Shown one piece after another: positions 1 to 12,625 of a stretch of DNA of 64,000 bases (positions are counted from its first letter, which is position 1; the number at the start of each line of letters is the position of its first letter). The stretch covers positions 151,501 through 215,500 of the forward strand of contig CALYLW010000723.1 of assembly GCA_944989445.1 (NCBI GenBank), written 5' to 3'. The notes beneath the pieces are model-generated. The model was not told the DNA's origin. It was given only the letters and a program-made list of their open reading frames with translations, and did not search any database. The DNA comes from Ampullaceana balthica. Lineage: Eukaryota; Mollusca; Gastropoda; Lymnaeidae. The position numbers were made by a program, and so were the translations under genes.

Positions 1-764
1 TGGTGTGTGGGGATTGTCGTTATCACATTCAGAGCTCCTGGTGTGTGGAGATTGTTGTTATCACATTCAGAGCTCCTGGTGTGTGGGGATTGTCCTTATC
101 ACATTCAGAGCTCCTGGTGTGTGGGGATTGTCCTTATCACATTCAGAGCTCCTGGTATGTGGGGATTGTCGTTATCACATTCAGAGCTCCTGGTGTGTGG
201 GGATTGTCGTTATCACATTCAGAGCTCCTGGTGTGTGGGGATTGTCGTTATCACATTCAGAGCTCCTGGTGTGTGGGGATTGTCGTTATCACATTCAGAG
301 CTCCTGGTGTGTGGGGATTGTCCTTATCACATTCAGAGCTCCTGGTGTGTGGAGATTGTTGTTATCACATTCAGAGCTCCTGGTGTGTGGGGATTGTCCT
401 TATCACATTCAGAGCTCCTGGTGTGTGGGGATTGTCGTTATCACATTCAGAGCTCCTGTTGTGTGGGGATTGTCGTTATCACATTCAGAGCTCCTGGTGT
501 GTGGGGATTGTCGTTATCACATTCAGAGCTCCTGGTGTGTGGGGATTGTCGTTATCACATTCAGAGCTCCTGGTGTGTGGGGATTGTCCTTATCACATTC
601 AGAGCTCCTGGTGTGTGGGGATTGTCGTTATCACATTCAGAGCTCCTGGTGTGTGGGGATTGTCGTTATCACATTCAGAGCTCCTGGTGTGTGGGGATTG
701 TCGTTATCACATTCAGAGCTCCTGGTGTGTGGGGATTGTTGTTATCACATTCAGAGCTCCTGGA
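1..764. repeat. 38-bp minisatellite, about 20 copies
   Basis: Tandem copies of a 38-bp unit containing TGGTGTGTGGGGATTGTCGT. The array begins at or before the window edge. The unit has no stop in any forward frame and 38 is not a multiple of three, so all three forward frames stay open for about 280 codons. This is a by-product of the repeat, not evidence of a gene. Variation is mainly C/G or T at one site (TTGTCG, TTGTCC, TTGTTG). Confidence 0.97.
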
Positions 765-2100
765 GTGGGGGTTGGGTGGTTGGATGGCTGGGGGGTGTGG
801 TGGTGGCTTACCCTGCCTGGAGGGCGTTGGGAGCAAGGATAGTGATGGAAGGGTGTTAGAAACTGTGGGAAGAAATTAGAGATATTTTCAAAGACAAAGG
901 AAAGAAAAGACATGTACAGGAAATATAAGTGAAACAATGAAACGGTACAGATGTTTAGGAGACGTTCCAAGCACATGAAAACATTTTCCAGTAAATTATG
1001 AATTTTTAGTGACATTTTACGTGGAAATTAGGTAACAATTGTGTAACCGACATGCAGGGTCAAAGACGGGCTGGACGTTTTGTAACTTGAAGATTAGCAG
1101 GTGAACTTGTCCGATTTTTTTTTCCAAAGCAGCGAGAATTTGTTTCAGAGAAGGAAACGCTAGGAGAGGAAAATTTTATTCTATGTAATCTTTTCTAGGT
1201 TATTTCTTCTTTATATCTCTTCTTTGTAATTTGTTAGCTTAGAGAATCCAACGTGGCTAATCTAAATAACAGATCTATTAGCTAATCTAAATAACAGATC
1301 TATTAGCGGGTAACAGCTTGTTTTCTCCACCAAGCATTCAAGTCAATAAATCGTGTCAATCTTGTTCTTACATACACGGTACAAAAGTCCTCTCACATGT
1401 GAGGATTAACGTGGCAGCTAGAGGTTGTAGGGTCTGCTCCTGGTGTAGTTTACGGGCTGACAGGAGGGAGAGGAGATCAATACCTTCCATAGGCGTTAAT
1501 TTCTGGTGGGGTACGAATACCAGGGAGGGGCCTTCCATAGGCGTTAATTTCTGGTGGGTTGTGAATAGGAGGAGGGTACCAGAGAAACAAACGATGCCTT
1601 GCAAAATACACAGACTGAATAACCAACACAATATCGATCGATCTATGAGAGATGATTTAACACCGTTGAAGATGGCCACATCAATTACAAGATGGCTCAG
1701 TGGATTGTGTTAAAGGAATGGGGGGGGGTGAAGCACCACAACAATATACATCGGATAAACTATCTCGTGAACTCCATACACACACATTTGTTCTCTTCGT
1801 CTGAATCAAGGGATGTTAAACCAAGGCCTGCGGACCACATGGGGCCCACGGCATTTTTCTGTACAGCCCATGCAACAAATTCAAAAGCATCAATCAGGCT
1901 GACATTTTATAGGTGCAGGTCTTTAACAGTTTGTGACCCATTGTGGTGACTTTCGTTCAGAAATGTTGCCCATGACTGATCCAAGTAATACAGTCATGTC
2001 AACAAATACTTCCCACTTGAGCTAAAAAGTGGACAGATGAAAGCAATCTACAATACAGATAAGAAATCTAAAAGGTGAATTACTATGAGTGGATTTATGG
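765..2100. other. Unique AT-rich DNA with two short duplications and a possible hAT end
   Basis: No gene is recognised. A 25-bp direct duplication containing CTAATCTAAATAACAGATCT lies at about 1257-1306, and a pair of copies about 48 bp apart containing CCTTCCATAGGCGTTAATTT lies at 1483-1560. Around 1812-1875, a GC-rich stretch with AAGGCCTGCGGACCACATGG resembles the terminal region of hAT-Charlie-like elements. That assignment is weak because no opposite end was found. Confidence 0.5.
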
Positions 2101-3310
2101 TGGTTACAGCCTGGTCATAGATAGTTACCACAGTCCAGAGTGGTCAAGCCTGGTCATAGACAGTTGCCACAGTCCAGAGTGGTCAAGCCTGGTCATAGAC
2201 AGTTGCCACAGTCCAGAGTGGTCAAGTGTGGTCATAGATAGTTGCCACAGTCCAGAGTGGTCAAGTGTGGTCATAGATAGTTGCCACAGTCCAGGGTGGT
2301 CAAGCCTGGTCATAGATAGTTGCCACAGTCCAGGGTGGTCAAGCGTGGTCATAGATAGTTGCCACAGTCCAGAGTGGTCAAGCCTGGTCATAGATAGTTG
2401 CCACAGTCCAGGGTGGTCAAGCCTGGTCATAGATAGTTGCCACAGTCCAGGGTGGTCAAGCGTGGTCATAGATAGTTGCCACAGTCCCGAGTGGTCAAGC
2501 GTGGTCAGAGATAGTTGCCACAGTCCATGGTGGTTACAGCCTGGTCATAGATAGTTGCCACAGTCCATGGTGGTTACAGCCTGGTCATAGATAGTTGCCA
2601 CAGTCCAGAGTGGTCATAGATAGTTGCCACAGTCCAGAGTGGTCAAGCCTGGTCATAGACAGCTGCCACAGTCCAGAGTGGTCAAGCGTGGTCATAGATA
2701 ATTGTCACAGTCCAGGGTGTTTAAGCGTGGTCATAGATAATTGTCACAGTCCAGGGTGGTCAAGCGTGGTCATGCAGGGTGGTCAAGCGTGGTCATAGAT
2801 AGTTGCCACAGCCCATAGTGGTCAAGGCTGGTGATAGATAGTTGCCACAGTCCAGAGTGGTCAAGCCTGGTGATAGATAGTTGCCACAGCCCATAGTGGT
2901 CAAGCGTGGTCATAGATAGTTGCTACAGCCCTTAGTGGTCAAGCCTGGTGATAGATAGTTGCCACAGCCCATAGTGGTCAAGCCTGGTGATAGATAGTTG
3001 CCAATGTCCAGAGTGGTCAAGCGTGGTCATAGATAGTTGCCACAGTCCATGGTGGTCAAGCGTGGTCATAGATAATTGTCACAGTCCAGGGTGGTCAAGC
3101 GTGGTCATAGATAGTTGCCACAGTCCAGGGTGGTCAAGCGTGGTCATAGATAGTTGCCACAGTCCAGGGTGGTCAAGCGTGGTCATAGATAGTTGCCACA
3201 GTCCAGGGTGGTCAAGCCTGGTCATTGATAGTTGCAACAGTCCAGAGTGGTCAAGCTTGGTCAAAGACAGTTGCCACAGTCCAGAAGTGGTCAAAGCATG
3301 GCTATAGACA
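2101..3310. repeat. 39-bp minisatellite, about 31 copies
   Basis: Unit of 39 bp containing GGTCATAGATAGTTGCCACA followed by GTCCAGAGTGGTCAAG. Because 39 is a multiple of three, one frame reads a 13-residue repeat (VIDSCHSPEWSSL-like) until indels at about 2550, 2620 and 2780 break it. The middle section (about 2780-3010) is more divergent (GCCCATAGTGG variants, GGTGATAG for GGTCATAG), and the flanking blocks are more uniform. No start context, conserved flanks or family match suggests a protein. Confidence 0.96.
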
Positions 3311-4562
3311 GACATTCACCCCATCCAGACAATGTTTTAGGGATGGAAAGACAACACAAAAATGAAAACATTCCACAAGCTAAAGTGATGATGTCACGGT
3401 GCTGTTACCAAATCTTTGATTCCAGAAAATTTAATGGGCAATTCTAAACGTTTCATCTGAGAAATTCGAGACTTCATGAAAAGAGTACGATTTAAATAAG
3501 CACTGCCATGACTTCAATCAAAGATTAACCAGTTAGTTTTATGTGTCGGCGTCTAACTTGCTTTTGACATTTGCGGTAAATAATTTAGGAGTTGTCTTCC
3601 CAATAATCTTCTACCGGAGCTTGAGAGCTGGAGTTGGTATCGAGTTCATCATCGGGGTGGGGGGGGGGTGAGGTAGGTAAATGAAAACGTCTTGAATACA
3701 AGGTCAAACAGCTGCATGGGGTTCAAGGGAAAACAACCACCATGAAATGCTGCATTTGAACAGAGTTACGAAATTCAGGGGCGGCGCTTTCTTTTCGATT
3801 AAAAAACGAATGGCTTATCATGTATACTTGTGTATGTGAGGGGGGGGGGTCTGTGATTTTCTCGATGGGATTCAAACAAATGTTGAAAAAGTCACAAACT
3901 TAATTTAACTTTACAGTAAATGAGCTGATTGAAATATCAACCAACCAACCAACCAACCAGCTATACAAACATTTATTGGTCCAATCGTTATCGACAATAA
4001 CGTTAATGAGGTGAAGTGAAAGTTTTCGACTCTCCAGCCAAGACTATGTGGCTCCGAAAGGTCGACAAAACTCAGGTTAAAAGAAAGCCCTGCATTATTC
4101 AGCGTGTGAGACCCCTGGGTCCTGACGTCACTGTATCTATTATTTTCTTACTTTTGATGGCGGCAGTCTATCAACTATCAGGACGCTGTGAGTTCTTGTC
4201 GGCTGCTGTATGGGGACAGCAATCAAATCTACTATGCAAAGCTGGAGTCTAACAAAACGTATGCTGCATGCCCCAGGAGATTGCCTGACGTCTGGTTCTA
4301 CATTCTATTATACATTCTGTGACGTATTTAATAGATGAGAATTCTCCGGCCATCCATTAAACAACAGGGAGCGAAGGAACGAAAATGAAATCTAAGAATA
4401 TATAAATACCCAATGATCTTTGTTTTTATGGTTTCAAGGGGAGTAAGCGGGAAACACAGGGGAAGACAATTCTAGATTTGATGCTTTGTCTTGATATAAT
4501 CTCTTTCTTCCTTATCATTTTCTTCGAGTCTTATCCTGTGCAAAATAGGCAGAGGAAATGAT
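3311..4562. other. Unique sequence, no gene recognised
   Basis: About 1.25 kb of AT-rich sequence with G-runs (3660-3670, 3841-3850) and a short (CCAA)n tract at about 3938-3958. A 78-codon open frame at 4016-4252 has no recognisable domain and no repeat structure. It could be chance or an undetected exon. Confidence 0.5.
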
Positions 4563-4738
4563 GTGATTATAGGGAGAGGAAAGGGTGTGATTATAGGGAG
4601 AGGAAAGGGTGTGATTATAGGGAGAGGAAAGGGTATGATTATAGGGAGAGGAAAGGGTGTGATTATAGGGAGAGGAAAGGGTGTGATTATAGGCAGAGGA
4701 AAGGGGGTGATTATAGGGAGAGGAAAGGGGGTGATTAA
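4563..4738. repeat. 24-bp purine-rich minisatellite, about 7 copies
   Basis: Unit of 24 bp: GTGATTATAGGGAGAGGAAA plus GGGT. The strand is strongly purine-biased, so the array is a polypurine tract interrupted by GATTATA. One frame on each strand is open because the period is divisible by three. Confidence 0.95.
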
Positions 4739-4851
4739 GGCCACGATAAATATTTTGGCATAATTTAAGTGATTCTGTTGTAGAATATCAAGTTACACAA
4801 CATTTTTGAAATTCTCATTTTCTTACTTTTAAGGAATGTTCAGCATATCCA
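4739..4851. other. Short unique spacer between arrays
   Basis: About 110 bp of AT-rich sequence between the 24-bp and 27-bp arrays. Nothing recognisable. Confidence 0.5.
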
Positions 4852-5670
4852 ATGGCAATTGGCATCTGTCAGCTGGTACTGTAAATTGACATCTGTCAGC
4901 TCGTACTGTCAATTGACATCTGTCAGCTCGTACTGTAAATTGAAATCTGTCAGCTCTTATTGTCAATTGGCATGTGTCAGCTAATACTTTCAATTGGCAT
5001 CTGTCAGCTCATACTGTAAATTGACATCTGTCATCTCATACTGTAAATTGACATCTGTCAGCTCATACTTTCAATTGGCATCTGTCAGCTCATACTGTAA
5101 ATTGACATCTGTCATCTCATATTGTAAATTGACATATGTCAGCTCATACTGTAAATTGACATCTGTCATCTCATACTGTAAATTGACATCTGTCAGCTCA
5201 TACTGTAAATTGACATCTGTCAGCTCATACTGTAAATTGACATCTGTCAGCTCCTACTGTAAATTGACATCTGTCAGCTCATACTTTCAATTGGCATCTG
5301 TCAACTCATACTGTAAATTGACATCTGTCAGCTCATACTGTAAATTGACATCTGTCAGCTCATACTGTAAATTGACATCTGTCAGCTCATACTGTAAATT
5401 GACATCTGTCAGCTCATACTGTAAATTGACATCTGTCAGCTCATACTGTAAATTGACATCTGTCAGCTCCTATTGTAAATTGACATCTGTCAGCTCATAC
5501 TGTAAATTGACATCTGTCAGCTCCTACTGTAAATTGACATCTGTCAGCTCATACTGTCAATTGACATCTGTCAGCTCATACTGTCAATTGACATCTGTCA
5601 GCTCATACTGTAAATTGACATCTGTCAGCTCATACTGTAAATTGACATCTGTCAGCTCGTACTGTAAATC
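4852..5670. repeat. 27-bp minisatellite, about 30 copies
   Basis: Unit of 27 bp containing CATCTGTCAGCTCATACTGT then AAATTGA. One forward frame is open from 4994 to 5695 with a 9-residue repeat (TSVSSYCKL). Variants TTTCAATTGG and GTCAATTGA recur at intervals, so small blocks were duplicated as groups. Confidence 0.96.
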
Positions 5671-5705
5671 ATTTTCCTTATCAGATCATCCTTAAATAGT
5701 ACATA

Positions 5706-5943
5706 TAGCAATGTCCGTCATGTAGCAATGTCCGTCATGTAGCAATGTCCGTCATGTAGCAATGTCCATCATGTAACAATGTCCGTCATGTAGCAATGTC
5801 CGTCATGTAGTAATGTCCGTCATGTAACAATGTCTGTCATGTAGCAATGTCCGTCATGTAGCAATGTCCGTCATGTAGCAATGTCCGTCATGTAACAATG
5901 TCCGTCATGTAACAATGTCCGTCATGTAACAATGTCCGTTATG
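5706..5943. repeat. 17-bp minisatellite, 14 copies
   Basis: Unit AGCAATGTCCGTCATGT, with GTAACAATG and GTAGTAATG variants. It starts only about 35 bp after the unrelated 27-bp array, so two independent arrays are nearly contiguous. Confidence 0.95.
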
Positions 5944-6299
5944 TCCGTGATTACGGCCCATGTCTACCCGACACCACCCCTCATATAAACAGAAAGAAAA
6001 TAAATTTTAACAAACTCTACAAAATATTGAATAGCCAGTTGCCAAGCACCAAAATACAATAACTCTATTCAGCAGTCCATCGCTCTCACCAACAACTTTT
6101 CGCATGACTGCATCAGGAAATGTCGTGTCTATTTTAGTTTACAACCGTCTAAGGATCGTGTCAGTATTTAAGCGCCTCTCGTGTTTACATTATCTGTGGA
6201 TTCTGTCGTGCGTGCTCACTACGGGATGTTGGTTTTAAACAATCTCAATATTTCTCATCTGACCTGGGTGTCTACTTATTAGCGTACGACCCTCGTGGT
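5944..6299. other. Unique spacer, no gene recognised
   Basis: About 350 bp without repeats or a recognisable coding segment. Confidence 0.5.
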
Positions 6300-6741
6300 C
6301 CTAGTTTCTATCACTTCTATCCACAGGTCATCTCCTAGTTTCTATCACTTCTATCCACAGGTCATCTCCTAGTTTCTATCACTTCTATCCACAGGTCATC
6401 TCCTAGTTTCTATCACTTCTATCCACAGGTCATCTCCTAGTTTCTATCACTTCTATCCACAGGTCATCTCCTAGTTTCTACCACTTCTATCCACAGGTCA
6501 TCTCCTAGTTTCTATCACTTCTATCCACAGGTCATCTCCTAGTTTCTATCACTTCTATCCACGGGTCATCTCCTAGTTTCTATCACTTCTATCCACAGGT
6601 CATCTCCTAGTTTCTATCACTTCTATCCACGGGTCATCTCCTAGTTTCTATCACTTCTATCCACGGGTCATCTCCTAGTTTCTATCACTTCTATCCACGG
6701 GTCATCTCCTAGTTTCTATCACTTCTATCCACAGGTCATCG
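6300..6741. repeat. 34-bp minisatellite, 13 copies
   Basis: Unit of 34 bp containing CCTAGTTTCTATCACTTCTA then TCCACAGGTCATCT. Very uniform: the main variation is CCACAGG/CCACGGG. Confidence 0.96.
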
Positions 6742-6856
6742 TGTGCTTTTCAACATTTTAAAAACGTCGGTTGCCAGTAGCAACCGTGCCAAACACGCTT
6801 CAGTCAGCAATCATCATCACATAAACACGTCATGGTTGCATTACAATTGGTTCTGG

Positions 6857-7120
6857 GAGTCTACTGTCACAAGTTGACAGTTGAGATTACATGGAGCTGC
6901 TGTCACAAGTTGACAGTTGATTACATGGAGCTACTGTCACAAGTTGACAGTTGATTACAAGGAGCTACTGTCACAAGTTGACAGTTGATTACATGGAGCT
7001 GTTGTCACAAGTTGACAGTTGATTACATGGAGCTACTGTCACAAGTTGACAGTTGATTACATGGAGCTACTGTCACAAATTGACAGTTGATTACATGGAG
7101 ATGCTGTCACATATTGACAA
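6857..7120. repeat. 34-bp minisatellite with a hairpin in each unit, 8 copies
   Basis: Unit of 34 bp with core ACTGTCACAAGTTGACAGT, then TGATTACATGGAGCT. ACTGTCA and TGACAGT are reverse complements around a 5-nt CAAGT spacer, so each unit can form a 7-bp stem. The last copy is degenerate (TGTCACATATTGACA). Confidence 0.93.
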
Positions 7121-7415
7121 TGCCCCACCTTATATCGTGATGTGTCCCAACAATGCTGCAAAAGAAATGATGCCCTGGAACATGTTCTTCTGGACACTGG
7201 AAAGTGCCACTAACATTACAACAGTGTTAGAATAGGTGCGATGTTAAATTGAATTATATGTTGTATTTATCAAGATAGCAAGAACATCAAAAGTTTAGCC
7301 ACAAGCAGAACTCTGAGATAATGAGTTCACAATTGCTGGACATTAAAACTGATCATCTTTGACCTTGAGACTAAAAGTGATGAAACAAATTCACTGTTGA
7401 AACCAACTCTTTTAA

Positions 7416-7447
<32 letters not shown>

Positions 7448-7799
7448 TCTTACAAGTATAATTCTCTCATGTTACTCTGCCTGTTACACATTTGTATTTT
7501 CAAGTTCATGAATTAAATTGATTTTAAATTTGAACCCGTGGCTTGAGTCAAGTTTAGTAAAGTCTATACTCTATACCAATGAGTAGCTATATACCCCATG
7601 ACTGGTAGTTGATCTACGACTGTGGGTATATCAATACTCTCTTTTACGTCCTTGCCACGAAAAATAAAAAATTGTCCCGTTAGAAAGTCCAATTGAAAAC
7701 AACAAATATATTGTCAATCAAACTATTCTCACCTGGCCCATGAATGTTTCAGCCAGTACACAGAAGAAATGGTGTCCGCTACGTGAGTAGAAGGCATGC
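7121..7799. other. Unique AT-rich DNA with a (CAA)n microsatellite
   Basis: A perfect (AAC)n tract lies at about 7417-7447. The rest shows no recognisable gene. An open frame at 7053-7235 starts inside the preceding minisatellite and has no family resemblance. Confidence 0.6.
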
Positions 7800-8717
7800 A
7801 ACACAGGGAGGAGGGAACATATTACACAGGGAGGAGGGAACACATTACACGTGGAGGAGGAACCCCATTATACAGGGACTAGAGACCACATTATACAGGG
7901 AGGAGGGACCACATTATACAGGGACTAGAGACCACATTATACAGGGAATAGAGACCACATTATACAGGGACTAGGGACCACATTATACAGGGACTAGGGA
8001 CCACATTATACAGGGACTAGGGACCACATTATACAGGGACTAGAGACCACACTATACAGGGACTAGGGACCACATTATACAGGGACTAGGGACCACATTA
8101 TACAGGGACTAGGGACCACATTATACAGGGACTAGAGACCACATTATACAGGGACTAGGGACCACATTATACAGGGACTAGGGACCACATTATAAAGGGA
8201 CTAGAGACCACATTAAACAGGGACTAGAGACCACATTATACAGGGACTAGAGACCACATTATACAGGGACTAGAGACCACATTATACAGGGACTAGAGAC
8301 CACATTATACAGGGAGGAGGGACCACATTATACAGGGACTAGAGACCACATTATACAGGGACTAGAGTCCACATTATACAGGGAGGGACCACATTATACA
8401 GGGACTAGAGACCACATTATACAGGGACTAGAGACCACATTATATAGGGACTAGAGACCACATTATACAGGGAGGAGGGACCACATTATACAGGGACTAG
8501 AGACCACATTATACAGGGAGGAGGGACCACATTATACAGGGACTAGAGACCACATTATACAGGGACTAGGGACCACATTATACAGGGAGGAGGGACCACA
8601 TTATACAGGGACTAGGGACCACATTATACAACAAGGAGGAACAATATTACACAGGGAGGAGGAACGATTTAAAGGGAGGATGGACCACATTATACAGGGA
8701 GGAGGGACCACATTATA
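7800..8717. repeat. 23-bp minisatellite, about 39 copies
   Basis: Unit of 23 bp: ACCACATTATACAGGGACTA plus GAG or GGG. Two subtypes alternate (GGGACTAGAG and GGGAGGAGGG), indicating block duplication. Edge copies (7800-7860, 8630-8700) are the most divergent, as expected when turnover is concentrated in the interior. The right edge runs directly into the LINE 3' fragment. Confidence 0.96.
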
Positions 8718-8806
8718 GTAATAATAATAATAAAAATAATAATTAATAATTTATATAGCGCTGTATCCCAGCAAGGAACCAGGCTCACAGCGCTTTACAT
8801 GGAAGA
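8718..8806 (-). mobile_element. 3'-end fragment of a Jockey/CR1-type LINE
   Basis: An (AAT)n-like tract at 8718-8750 is followed by TTATATAGCGCTGTATCCCA and then AGCAAGGAACCAGGCTCACA. The roughly 54 bp after the tract match 59332-59385 with about two differences. There the same sequence is the 3' end of a recognisable minus-strand reverse transcriptase element. Read on the minus strand, this is a severely 5'-truncated copy ending in an (ATT)n tail that abuts the 23-bp minisatellite. Confidence 0.8.
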
Positions 8807-9240
8807 GGGGACACACAAGAAATATAGGAGATGTTGTTGGAGCTTATGTTTTATTACTTCAGGAATGACGCTCATTTAAAGAAACTCGTCCCAAAACACA
8901 CATAGGATATTGTTGGATGTCCACTTCAATCATACTGCTATTATATATGTTTGTGTATGTGTGCATGCATGTGTATGTGTGCATGCATGCGTATGTGTGT
9001 GTACGCGTCTACTTGCTCTAAGTTCTTCAAAACAATACCATACTAAAAATGAAAGTAAGGATCGAATGTGCTTTCAAAGACACAAGGCAGTCAGGGGAAG
9101 ATAACCCACGGGGCGTGATTCGGTGAGACTTAACGGCCCAAGGCGAGAGTTAATGGGCCTTGAATTAACACCAAGATGATTTGTTATCACTAAAAGTGAT
9201 CGCCATTCAACTTCCTACCGATGAACGAGATTTGGTTTCT
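8807..9240. other. Unique DNA with a TG/CATG-rich simple repeat
   Basis: A TGTGTATGTGTGCATGCATG-like simple repeat covers about 8945-9010. No gene is recognised in the rest. Confidence 0.6.
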
Positions 9241-10228
9241 TGAACTGTCTGAGAGATCTCTGTGCAAATATCAAACATTTCATGTTGACGTTTGAACTGT
9301 CTGAGAGATCTCTGTGCAAATATCAAACATTTCATGTTGACGTTTGAACTGTGTGAGAGATCTCTGTGCAAATATCAAACATTTCATGTTGACGTTTGAA
9401 CTGTCTGAGAGATCTCTGTGCAAATATCAAACATTTCATGTTGACGTTTGAACTGTGTGAGAGATCTCTGTGCAAATATCAAACATTTCATGTTGACGTT
9501 TGAACTGTGTGAGAGATCTCTGTGCAAATATCAAACATTTCATGTTGACGTTTGAACTGTGTGAGAGATCTCTGTGCAAACATCAAACATTTCATGTTGA
9601 CGTTTGAACTGTGTGAGAGATCTCTGTGCAAATATCAAACATTTCATGTTGACGTTTGAACTGTCTGAGAGATCTCTGTGCAAATATCAAACATTTCATG
9701 TTGACGTTTGAACTGTGTGAGAGATCTCTGTGCAAATATCAAACATTTCATGTTGACGTTTGAACTGTCTGAGAGATCTCTGTGCAAATATCAAACATTT
9801 CATGTTGACGTTTGAACTGTCTGAGAGATCTCTGTGCAAATATCAAACATTTCATGTTGACGTTTGAACTGTGTGAGAGATCTCTGTGCAAATATCAAAC
9901 ATTTCATGTTGACGTTTGAACTGTCTGAGAGATCTCTGTGCAAATATCAAACATTTCATGTTGACGTTTGAACTGTCTGAGAGATCTCTGTGCAAATATC
10001 AAACATTTCATGTTGACGTTTGAACTGTGTGAGAGATCTCTGTGCAAATATCAAACATTTCATGTTGACGTTTGAACTGTGTGAGAGATCTCTGTGCAAA
10101 TATCAAACATCTCATGTTGACGTTTGAACTGTCTGAGAGATCTCTGTGCAAATATCAAACATCTCATGTTGACGTTTGAACTGTCTGGGAGATCTCTGTG
10201 CAAATATCAAACATCTCTTGTTGACGTG
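9241..10228. repeat. 52-bp minisatellite, 19 copies
   Basis: Unit of 52 bp containing GAACTGTCTGAGAGATCTCT, with the perfect 10-bp palindrome AGAGATCTCT, then GTGCAAATATCAAACATTTC. The main difference between copies is CTGTCTG versus CTGTGTG. The last three copies also carry CATCTC for CATTTC. Low divergence implies recent expansion or ongoing homogenisation. Confidence 0.97.
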
Positions 10229-11259
10229 GCATCAATAACCAAATAATAACTGAACACGTGCACATAAATTGTTTCTCTCCCTTACCGCAACATCACCAAA
10301 AATCAATCAAATCAATCAGAGAAATTAATAGAGCTCGAATATTTTAAACTCTGGTAGATTTAGTCTGAATGGCGAATATGATATGAATTATACAAAAAGT
10401 GGCATAGTTAGTTAAGGAAACGTTGAGCGTAGGTCCTGGAGTTGTATCCACTGGTTGGTCAAAGACACGTGACTTATGTCGCAATCAGCTGAAGGTGAGA
10501 TATGTTCATTTAACACAAATTCACAAAGGCAACTGAAAATTTAGTTAAACAAAATACAAAATTTTCAACGCAACCAAGTAGTGTCCTTGGTTTATGATTA
10601 AACTTTAAAAGTCTTATTCTTTAAAAATATATTTTTTTTAAATTACCATCTTGACCCAACATGACGTAACCAATGATGTCATTGAAGGTTGGTCCGAGGA
10701 TGAAGTCATCAAAGTTTGTCCCAGGATGTTTCTCTTATATTCAGTACAATGATTATAATTTATATCCATGCGTGAAACACGTCATTACAAGGAGATGGGA
10801 ATCCCCTATGCCTTCCGTCCCATTAAGTCATGGTGCCTCATAAAATGTGATGAAGTCATTATCCTTTATTTGTAGTGACATGACTCTCTGACGATAAAAT
10901 GAAATCTAACGATGACGTCATCATCCTATATTTGTAGAGAAATGACTCTCTGACGCCCATTATAACATGAGACTGGGTGATAACGTCATTGGCCTGTATT
11001 TGTAGAGAAATGACTCTCTGACGCCCATTATCAAATAGCTGAAATCATCAGTGACAGCAGGTAAACCCCAGGCACTTCCAGCCTTGATATGCAACACAAA
11101 ATAATCCCAATTATATCATCAGGGCAACGTATGCCGCAGCACCGCCCTAAAACAAATCAATGCGCAGCGCGTTATGTCACAACTGACGATGCACAGAGCT
11201 CAGTAGGAAGTGGTGGGATAAATGAAAACTATTTCTTCGTCTGACACAGAGAACGCCCC
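10229..11259. other. Unique AT-rich DNA with a degenerate 62-68 bp repeat
   Basis: Three diverged copies share ATGACTCTCTGACG (near 10880, 10942 and 11010) preceded by TATTTGTAG. The rest shows no recognisable gene. Confidence 0.6.
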
Positions 11260-11900
11260 ATAATTATATGACAGTGAACTATTATATGACAGTGAACACC
11301 ACATAATTATATGACAGTGAACTATTATGTGATAGTGAACTCCACATAATTATATGACAGTGAACTATTATATGATAGTGAACCCCACATAATTATATGA
11401 TAGTAAACTCCACATAATTATATGATAGTTAACTCCACATAATTATATGACAGTGAACTATTATATGATAGTGAACTCCACATAATTATATGACAGTGAA
11501 CTATTATATGATAGTGAACCCCACATAATTATATGATAGTAAACTCCACATAATTATATGATAGTTAACTCCACATAATTATATGATAGTGAACTATTAT
11601 ATGATAGTGAACCCCACATAATTATATGATAGTAAACTCCACATAATTATATGATAGTTAACTCCACATAATTATATGACAGTGAACTATTATATGATAG
11701 TGAACTCCACATAATTATATGACAGTGAACTATTATATGATAGTGAACCCCACATAATTATATGACAGTGAACTATTATGTGATAGTGAACTCCACATAA
11801 TTATATGACAGTGAACTATTATATGATAGTGAACTCCACATAATTATATGACAGTGAAATCCACATAATTATATGACAGTGAAATCCACATAATTATATG
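11260..11900. repeat. Higher-order minisatellite built from 25-bp and 43-bp units
   Basis: AT-rich array with two interleaved unit types: 25 bp (CATAATTATATGATAGTAAA plus CTCCA), and 43 bp, the same unit with an 18-bp ACTATTATATGATAGTGA-type segment added. The series 43+43+25+25 recurs, giving repeats of about 136 bp and a shortened 93-bp version. This suggests whole groups of units were copied together. Confidence 0.9.
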
Positions 11901-12625
11901 ACATACGCGCTCTATGATAAATCCAACGTAAAGCCCAAATCATCCAAATGAAAATAATGCTAGAGCCGATCCGGTGCCAAAAATATCAATGGGCTAAACA
12001 GAGTCAACGATCCCTTCTTAGAAGTTCATTCCTATTTATGGCCGATGTTTAGACCAACTTTGTCCTCTAATCACGTGACTGCACATCCTGAATTCATTCA
12101 TTCAACTTAAAATAAAAACTGATGGATATATATATACATGTATATATTGGTATATAACAATTTTTGATAACCAGTTTCTGAGTTGTTAAAATAATATTGT
12201 TTAATCAAACACTTATTTTACGATCAATATCAACTGCACTGCTCATAAAAGTCTTTACAGTAAATACTCTTAACATCCAAACATTTACAGTAAATAGAGT
12301 GAACATCAAAGTATCCGATTATACAACATAAATTTTGGAATATCATTTCCATCAGGGTGGGGGGAGGGGGTAATTTTTATTTGGCCTCCCGTGGTGTCAG
12401 TGAGAGAATTTATTTTTGGAGCAGATACAACCAGAGCGGGCGGCCAGGAACTATTAGAGCAAATTATTTAATCGGGCAAATTTGGGACAGGACGTGGACG
12501 GGGGAGATAATAGACGTGCTCTCTCAAATGTCACCGCGAGTTGGATGTTTGGGGAAAGGGCCTAAATTGTCTCCCCTTTTTCTGGCTGGTCACTTAACAT
12601 GGTGTGAGTATATAAGTGGGATGGT
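11901..12625. other. Unique AT-rich DNA
   Basis: Contains a short TATATA-rich tract at about 12127-12155 and a G-run at 12356-12370. An open frame at 12357-12656 shows no recognisable domain and enters the next minisatellite. Confidence 0.5.
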
